Positions 57,220-64,000 of a stretch of DNA of 64,000 nucleotides are shown here, piece by piece. This DNA comes from Anagrus nilaparvatae. Taxonomy: Eukaryota; Arthropoda; Insecta; Hymenoptera; Mymaridae. Made by a program: the position numbers and the translations under genes. The stretch's first letter is position 1, and every line of letters starts with the position of its first letter. Location: positions 9,819,501-9,883,500 of the forward strand of contig JAKSXM010000247.1 in assembly GCA_022575985.1 (NCBI GenBank), in the 5' to 3' direction. The notes under the pieces were generated by a model, which had not been told where the DNA came from, did not search any database, and worked only from the letters and a program-made list of their open reading frames with translations.

Positions 57220-59732
57220 TGTTATGTTTATCATAATATATATAATTATTTATTTAATAAATAATTAGTAGGCATTTACTTATTTAAGAATATCTTTATT
57301 ATATAAGTTACATGTTATGTGTACAGCATATTCCTTAGAACTATTAGATATATATATATACATATTCAATATTGCCAGTTGCCAGCGCCTCTACTTTCAC
57401 TCATACTCATGCACATACATATCTATATATGGGCACGACCAGGGAAGAACGACCAGCCGAAAAATAAAGAATGAAAAAAAATTTTTTTTTGTGTCACTTT
57501 TTACCTGAGATTTGTGAAACCGCTCCTATTTTAGACTTCCTGATGCATTATTTTGATATACGGCTGCTCCAAAGTTGGATTTTTTCATTTTTTTGATTTC
57601 AGCTGCCCAGTTCAACTTAAAATAACTCTGAACTATTTAACTTTTTATATATACATATGATTTGGAAAAAGTTTTATTTTTACCTGAGCTACTAAAAAAA
57701 AAAAAAAATTTCCATTTTGACTTATTCCACTTTTTTTCTCCTCGACGGTAGCTTTCAAACATCCAGAAAATTTGTTTCGCCATGATTTTTTTCAACTTTT
57801 TTCTTCTCAAAATTCACTTCAAAAGGTCTAATTTACATCCTGAAAGTCCTGAGAATCGATAGGCAATGATCGGTGCACAATCTTAAAACTTGGTTCTTCC
57901 GTTTCCCTAAAAATCCATAAAAATGTTAAATATTAAAGCGTAAAATCATTAAAATACTAAATTTAACCTAACCAAATGATTTCTTCTGTTAAATCTTCAC
58001 TATCAGGACCACATAAACTTGTTGTAACATATCAATAGGATCATCTAACATTTCTGATGCTAAAACACCCAAGATCAGCCTCGCGTCAGCATCTAAAAAT
58101 AGAAAAAAGCTGAAAAAAAATGATTCTGGTTAAAAATAACTACAAAAATAATTATAAAATATTAAAAAAGACTGAAAAATATTTAAATTAACTTACCAAA
58201 TATGTTTATAAGCAAATTAGAACTTTAGAACTCCATGCTGAAAAATCTGGAACCTGGAAAAAAAGTTAAACAAAGAGATTAATTCTTAAATTTTTAAAAA
58301 AAGTTTCATAAAAAAATTTTATACTTATCTGATCTCTATTTTCCTGGTGCAACTTCATCTTCTTGATATAAATTAGTACCTAAAAAAAATAATTAACAAT
58401 AATTAACAACAATATGTGTACATATTATACCAGTTTTTTATAAAATTAAAATTATAGCAGAAGACAAAATATTGCAATCTCCTCATGCAGGAATGCATAA
58501 AAAAAAATATGAAACCAACAAATGATAAAGTAGTTTCTTTTTGGTTTCTTTTAATTCTCATGAGAAGGAGACTTTGATTGCAATATTTTGACTTCTGCTA
58601 TAATTTTAATTTTATAAAAAACTGGTATAATATGTACACATATTGTTGTTAATTATTATTGTTAATTATTTTTTTCAGGTACTAATTTATATCAAGAAGA
58701 TGAAGTTGCACCAGGAAAATAGAGATCAGATAAGTATAAAATTTTTTTATGAAACTTTTTTTAAAAATTTAAGAATTAATCTCTTTGTTTAACTTTTTTT
58801 CCAGGTTCCAGATTTTGTCAGCATGGAGTTCTAAAGTTCTAATTTGCTTATAAACATATTTGGTAAGTTAATTTAAATATTTTTCAGTCTTTTTTAATAG
58901 TTTATAATTATTTTTGTAGTTATTTTTTACCAGAATCATTTTTTTTTCAGCTTTTTTCTATTTTTGGATGCTGACGCGAGGCTGATCTTGGGTGTTTTAG
59001 CATCAGAAATGTTAGATGATCCAATTGATATGTTACAACAAGTTTATGTGGTCCTGATAGTGAAGATTTAACAGAAGAAATCATTTGGTAAGGTTAAATT
59101 TAGTATTTTAATGATTTTACGCTTTACTATTTAACATTTTTATGGATTTTTAGGGAAACGGAAGAACCAAGTTTTAAGATTGTGGACCGATCATTGCCTA
59201 TCGAATCTCAGGACTTTCAGGATGTAAATTAGACCCTTTGAAGTGAATTTTGAGAAGAAAAAAGTTGAAAAAAATCATGGCGAAACAAATTTTCTGGATG
59301 TTTGAAAGCTACCGTCGAGGAGAAAAAAAAGTGGAATAAGTCAAAATGGAAAATTTTTTTTTTTTTTAGTAGTTCAGGTAAAAATAAAACTTTTTCCCAA
59401 TCATATGTATATATAAAAAGTTTAATGGTTCAGAGTTATTTTAGGTAGAACTGGGCAGCTGAAATCAAAAAAATGAAAAAATCCAACTTTGGAGCAGCCG
59501 TATATCAAAATAATGCATCAGGAAGTCTAAAATAGGAGCGGTTTCACAAATCTCAGGTAAAAAGTGACACAAAAAAAAAATTTTTTTTCATCCTTTATTT
59601 TTCGGCTGGTCGTTCTTCCCTGGACGTGCCCATATATATATAAAGGCTCATTTACATTATACTTATTTCTATACTTATAACATATATGTATAAAGCCTCA
59701 TTTACATTATACTTATTTATATACTTATAACA
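57220..59732 (-). repeat. 5' LTR of gypsy B, interrupted
   Basis: The left part 57220-57429 and the right part 59633-59732 match the intact LTR at 52771-53032. A 2.2-kb palindromic element separates them at a TATA run. The end of the LTR is duplicated for about 47 bp. Confidence 0.88.
57430..59632. mobile_element. 2.2-kb palindromic DNA element with TGGGC termini
   Basis: The left arm starts TGGGCACGACCAGGGAAG and the right arm ends with the complement CCCTGGACGTGCCCA; TATATA lies outside both ends. Each arm is about 1.05 kb, with a ~70-bp spacer at about 58490-58556. Nearly all of the left arm can be matched to the right arm by eye. No transposase is seen. It is inserted in the LTR of gypsy B and is therefore the youngest event in this nest. 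Confidence 0.85.
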
Positions 59733-59737
59733 ACGTA

Positions 59738-60439
59738 GTACCTAATTTATTTTCATGGAAGTACTAGTTTTAGAAATATCGTTCATAGTAATTTTTTGGA
59801 CCTAATACTTAATTTTTTTTAAATTTTTTTCTCAAAATTTTTGTCGCCAAGAAATAGAAAAAACGCCAAAATTTTTTTTATTTAATTTTTTGCATAAAAT
59901 AATTAAAAAAATACCAAAATTTTTTTTCTTTTTGGACGTAGTACCTCATTTTTTTCCATGAAAGTACTAACATGTAGAATTATCTTTTTAACTGGATATC
60001 AACAATCTGATACCTAATTTTTTTTTACATAAAAAAAATTAGAAAAAAACAATAGTTTTTTTTTTTTTAGGACTTAATTTCTTCCTATAAAAGTACGAAT
60101 ATCTAGAATTATCGTTTTTAAAGGATCTCTCCATCTGATACGTAATTTTTCGAAATTTTTTTTTTTCAAAATTTTTTACATTTAAAAGTTAAAAAAATAT
60201 TATCTTTTTATTGACGTAGTGCCCCGAATTTATTTCTCTGAAAGTATTAATACCTGGAAAAATGATTTTTGAAAATTTTTTGGGTATCAGGGGAAATTTT
60301 ATCCACTTTCTTTATTAAATTTAGAATATTTGACACAATTATTCTAATATTTTAATTTTATTTTAATTTTAAAATAGAACATTGACAACATTTTGTTATT
60401 GCTAATGAGGAACCATAGTGCCAATTACTTGGCAGCGTT
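59738..60439 (+). repeat. GGTTCCTC-type repeat, right part
   Basis: Continues the repeat cut at 52770: GTACCTAATTTATTT, repeated CATGAAAGTAC/GGACCTAATAC motifs every ~100-130 bp, ending GAGGAACCATAGTGCCAATT and TTGGCAG near 60435. The inner part is itself an imperfect tandem array. Confidence 0.7.
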
Positions 60440-60745
60440 TTTTTTTTCTTTTAGGACATAGTAACTAATTTATTTCTAGTCATTTTATATCATTTATAGT
60501 AATTTTTTGGACCTGATACTTAATTTTTTTAAAATTTTTTTCTCAAAATTTTTGTTGCCAAAAAATACAAAAACTGCCAAAATTTTTTTTATTTTAATAC
60601 GTAATACTTAATTTTTTCCTATGTAAGTACGAAAATCTAGAATTATCGTTTGTAAAGTATTTCTCCATCTGATTAGGTAAAATAGAACATTGACAACATT
60701 TTGTTATTGCTAATGAGGAACCATAGTGCCAATTACTTGGCAGCA
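60440..60745 (+). repeat. Second terminal copy of the GGTTCCTC-type repeat
   Basis: The last ~300 bp of the repeat occur a second time, again ending with GAGGAACCATAGTGCCAATT and ACTTGGCAGC. This suggests an internal tandem duplication. Confidence 0.65.
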
Positions 60746-61247
60746 ATTTTTTGATTTTTAAGCGATTCTCAACAAAATAAGCACCAAAAACATACAAAAA
60801 TTATAAATTTTCAATTAACCGCCAAATGTCGGATAAGAAACAGTTTTTTAAAAATTTTATTTATTTAACCTAATTATTGAATTTATCGCCTATTTTGATT
60901 TATCTGAATTATTTTAAGGAATTTATCGACCTTATTTTTTAAATAAGCAATTTTTAACACAAATTAGCACAAATGTCGGATAAGAAACAATTTTTAACTT
61001 TTTTTTTTCTGTTCTGTTACCGCCGTTTAGCAAAAATATGCATAAAGCGCGGATAAACGGCGGTAACAGAATAGGACAAATGGGACTACAGAATGATGGC
61101 TATTTATAAAAAGCAGTTTCATAACTATCCCTTTAAATTTTTGGCCAAATAATAATTTGTTTAACATAAAAATTTTATCGCAGTTTTAAAAGCGCGGGTA
61201 AACGGCGTTATAAGGTTTTTTAATTTTTAACTTTCTTCATTTTATAG
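60746..61247 (+). other. End of the transposase intron, with hairpin
   Basis: It contains two copies of AAATGTCGGATAAGAAACA (about 60823 and 60968) and a perfect 18-bp hairpin TTCTGTTACCGCCGTTTA / complement (61012-61029 and 61054-61071). A second, partial GCGCGG-TAAACGGCG string lies at about 61190. The splice acceptor is at 61246-61247. Confidence 0.5.
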
Positions 61248-63769
61248 TAAAAAATTATGGATACAGAATTGCGGCAATGAAAAGCTCAAAGCATTAAGTG
61301 GTAAACAACTAAAATGGAAGGTTATTTGTTCGATTCATTTTGAGGATACTGCGTATATAAAATCACGTAAGTTTAAACTAAAAAAAAAAGCTGTACCTAT
61401 TTGCTTTAAGAAAATTGATAATAATGATTCACAAAATGTATGTTTGATTAATCTTCCGCAAAATGCACATGGCAAAGAAAAAACTTTAATTAAAGATCCA
61501 TTATCTGATGTTCCTGTTGCTGATATTAATTTACATAATATTCGCGAGAGTAGCTGTAACACTGATAAATTTTATAAAGATAGAGAAAGTAAATTTTTAG
61601 AGGAAATTAAAAATCTTAAATATGAAATTAAAAAAAAAAATGAAAATATCAAGTACTTAGAAAAAAAATTTGAATCGTGTAAAGAGGATCTTACATTTAT
61701 GGAGAAATTCAAATCTTTAGATCTAAATGTGCAGTTTTTTTTGATATGCAAGTCAAACATATTAAGAAAACGCAGTGGAAAAATGAAGAAAGAGAATTTA
61801 GTCTATCTTTGTTTTATAGATCTCCTAAAACCTATATGTTTCTCAGAGATCATAAAAAGTTTTCTTTGCCATGTGTTTCTCTTGTTAGACGTTGGGTTAA
61901 TGAAATCGACTTGGAGCCAGGATCTATATCACCAAAGCTGCAAGAAATTTTATCCATTAGAGCTAAAATAATGAGTGCAATGGAAAGGAAATGTGTTTTA
62001 ATTTGGGATGAGATATCTATAAAAAAGTGGCTTGAATTAAATTCAAAAAAAGATTTGGTTGAAGGCTACACAGATTTAGGTCCAAAATATGGTCGCGAAC
62101 AAAAACTTGGAAAATACGCTCTTGTATTTATGATACGTGGTAGAACTAAAAACTGGAGATGTCCTATTACTTATACTATATCTCATACTAATGTTCCTGG
62201 TCTTACTTTGTCCAAAATAATTTTAGATGTTATAAATTCAGTAGAAAAAATAGGCTTTGTTGTTAAATCAATGGTGTGTGATCTGGGTTCAACGAATTTC
62301 ACCGTAGTTAAAGATTTAGGAATCACTACAGAAAAACCATATATAATATTAAATAATAGAAACATTTTTTTTAATTGGAATCATTGTCATTTACTAAAAT
62401 GCCTGAGAAATAATTTTAAAAAAAATGATCTTATTTTTGGGGATAGGACTTCTAAAACTGCTTTCTGGGGTCCAATAGTTGAGCTTTATAAATGTAAAAA
62501 AGATCATATTTCAAAATCTGCTCATCATTTGTCTGATAAACATTTGAATCCTAATCCATGGGATCAAATGAGAGTTGATTTAGCTGCTGGAATTTTTAGT
62601 GCTAAAACTTCTAGTGCTCTAAAAGCAGGTTTTAAAAGTAAAGACCTTACTCATAAAAATTGTGCTGACACAGCAGAATTCATTTCTTGTATTAATGATA
62701 TTTTTGATTGGCTGAATAGCAAACAAGTTTATGATAAAAATCCTCTTAAACGTCCTATGTCAGAAAAAAATCCTCAAGTTGAAAAATTTTTACATGAGTC
62801 ATTACCATGGATAAAGCAGAGGCAAACTGATGGAACTCTTCAAGAGAATCCACCTTGTTTTGATGGTTTCTATTTGGCTGTAAACAGCATCCTTTTACAG
62901 TGGCAGGAAATGAAAATTGAACACCCAAATTCTTATTTGCTAACTTCTCGTTTAAATCAAGACCCAATCGAAAATTTATTTGGCAATGCAAATACGTCGA
63001 AATTTGCAGTATGCAATACTAACAAACTTACTATCAATATCAATACTATACAAACTGAAAATCCAACTGTGTGTATGCATTCAAATAATTCTGAAACTTT
63101 ATCTGTTAATAAACTTCCTAATTTTAATGATCCTATAAACCAAGATCAAAATCGAGATCAAGATTGATATGGTGATAGATGCAATTGTTAAAGAATATAC
63201 CGATGATTCTGAAGAAGAAGCATTGCCAAAAATCATTCTTGCTCCTAATTTACTAAATTGTACAATGAAGTATGTAGCAGGGAGCGTTATGTTTAAACTT
63301 TTAAAAAAATTTAAATGTAAAAATTGTGAAACAGTTTTTGCAAGAAAAGACGATATGTTTAACGAAAATGACTTGCTTATTTTACATAAAGCTTATAAAA
63401 CTAAGTCTGGTAATCAATCCGGAAATCTTTGTGTACCTAGCGACTTGCTTTATAACGTGGTTGTTACAATGTACGGTATTTTTGAAATAACTTTTGACAA
63501 AAAATCTCATGAAAATGACGTGTCTAAGAAAGTAAAAGTCGAAATTGAAAAAGCTTTACATGGAAAAAAATCCAGATTTTATTAACAGTTTGTTTTAAGA
63601 TTGATTGATGCATGTAGATTTTATAATTAATTATTTTATTAGATTACATATCTTTTTTGTTTTAAAATGGCAAAACCGACGTGAGCGGGATAAAAGGAAG
63701 AGGGATAAATTGGATGATGAATTTGCGGAAAAACTGGATTGCAAATTGAGAAAAGTTACAAATCAATAA
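61248..63769 (+). pseudogene. P-element/THAP9-type transposase, exon 2
   Basis: The second half of the THAP finger comes first (KKLWIQNCG, WKVICSIHFED with C-x2-H, KKAVPICF). A coiled-coil follows (about 61570-61700), then the catalytic part (LIWDEISIKKWLEL, SMVCDLGSTNF, NWNHCHLLKCLRNN). The P-type C-terminal domain has LTSRLNQDPIENLFGN and CTMKYVAGSV. A basic tail (WQNRRERDKRKRDKL) ends at TAA 63767-63769, overlapping AATAAA. Frameshifts lie in a T8 run (61733-61740), near 63150 and near 63560-63600. Exon 1 is at 52150. Family members cut and paste DNA using GTP. This copy is decayed or poorly assembled. Confidence 0.85.
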
Positions 63770-63770
63770 A
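63765..63770 (+). terminator. Poly(A) signal of the transposase gene
   Basis: AATAAA overlaps the inferred TAA stop, immediately after the basic C-terminal tail. Confidence 0.45.
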
Positions 63771-64000
63771 ATTATACAAACAAGTAGTAGTAATTTTTTT
63801 GAGAGTTTTACTAACGTATCTTTATTATGCATGTGTTTAATTTAGTTTTTAATTGCATGAAAAATAATATAAGTTTTAGTTGAAATTTGGCTTTTTGTTG
63901 CATCTCAGTGAAATTATTTTGAGGGATAAAACAATATAAAAAAATTAGAAAAAAAATTTTTAAACATGCCTAGAATATGTAATTAAAATTATAATTACGT
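63771..64000. other. No gene seen
   Basis: AT-rich flank of the P-type transposon. Its 3' terminal inverted repeat may lie here or beyond the window edge. Confidence 0.4.

Larger units (their letters stand above)
52771..59732 (-). mobile_element. Ty3/mdg4 (gypsy)-type retrotransposon B
   Basis: The LTRs begin TGTTATG and end ATAACA on the plus strand, with ACGTA on both sides. In minus-strand order: interrupted 5' LTR (57220-59732), primer-binding site starting TGGCGC at 57219, gag with zinc knuckles, protease, reverse transcriptase, RNase H, integrase and 3' LTR (52771-53032). The length without the insertion is about 4.8 kb, typical for a compact element. It lacks an envelope-like gene. 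One nonsense codon, several frameshifts and a changed protease active site inactivate it. Confidence 0.92.
52251..61247 (+). other. Intron of the P-type transposase gene, filled by nested repeats
   Basis: The donor GTAATT at 52251 and the acceptor TTTTATAG ending at 61247 bracket the dispersed repeat at 52346-52770/59738-60439, gypsy element B inside it, and a further palindrome inside that element's LTR. The strings AAATGTCGGATAA at about 52302, 60823 and 60968 are duplicated intron sequence near the insertion borders. Confidence 0.65.

Noticed and set aside
61444..61971. Separate 175-codon gene
   Set aside because: The first 97 codons are exon 2 of the P-type transposase; the rest is out of frame after the T8 run.

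Overview
This is AT-rich eukaryotic nuclear DNA from an arthropod, most likely an insect. There are no bacterial-type operons. The repeats are those typical of insect genomes: two BEL/Pao copies, two Ty3/mdg4 (gypsy-type) elements, LINEs, Helitron-like ends, a Ginger-like element, a P-element/THAP transposase and many foldback DNA elements. The single host-gene segment I can defend is a 142-bp exon at 50114-50255 that encodes the Galpha-o segment running from IIHESGF to VAILRAM. The window is therefore probably intronic DNA of a long G protein alpha o gene on the + strand, and almost everything else is transposable-element sediment. The species cannot be named from this.

Layout. 1-3.8 kb: a ~150-bp tandem repeat, a copy of a dispersed repeat and AT-rich filler. 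3.8-18.85 kb: a minus-strand LINE with a (TAA)n tail, opened twice. A BEL/Pao retrotransposon (4361-14856, 5-bp duplication AATAC) sits in its reverse transcriptase gene. A Ginger-like DNA transposon (17151-18336, duplication TATA) sits in its endonuclease. The BEL element itself holds two Helitron-like pieces facing each other. 18.9-22.8 kb: a 5'-truncated plus-strand gypsy element with an unusual extra ORF and a candidate 3' LTR that carries heat-shock elements. 22.9-27.7 kb: a minisatellite, a piggyBac-like MITE, a second decayed BEL/Pao copy and repeats. 27.7-35.9 kb: LINE fragments, a 1.8-kb TIR element and filler. 35.9-38.7 kb: a 2.8-kb near-perfect palindrome with the end of a transposase in its spacer. 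38.7-49.3 kb: minisatellites, Helitron-like ends, a pogo-type MITE, palindromic MITEs and a tRNA-derived SINE arranged as an inverted repeat.

50.1-63.8 kb: the Galpha-o exon, then a P-element-type transposase gene with a split THAP domain (exon 1 at 52150-52250, exon 2 from 61248). Its 9-kb intron holds a dispersed repeat, which holds a gypsy element (52771-59732, duplication ACGTA), whose LTR holds a 2.2-kb palindrome (57430-59632). Counting the host intron, this is a five-level nest.

Hardly any coding unit is intact. Both BEL copies, both gypsy elements, the LINE and the P-type transposase carry stops, frameshifts or changed catalytic residues. The best leads for new biology are the heat-shock-like LTR promoter, the palindromic element family with TGGGC termini at TATA sites, and the unassigned ORF downstream of the gypsy integrase.
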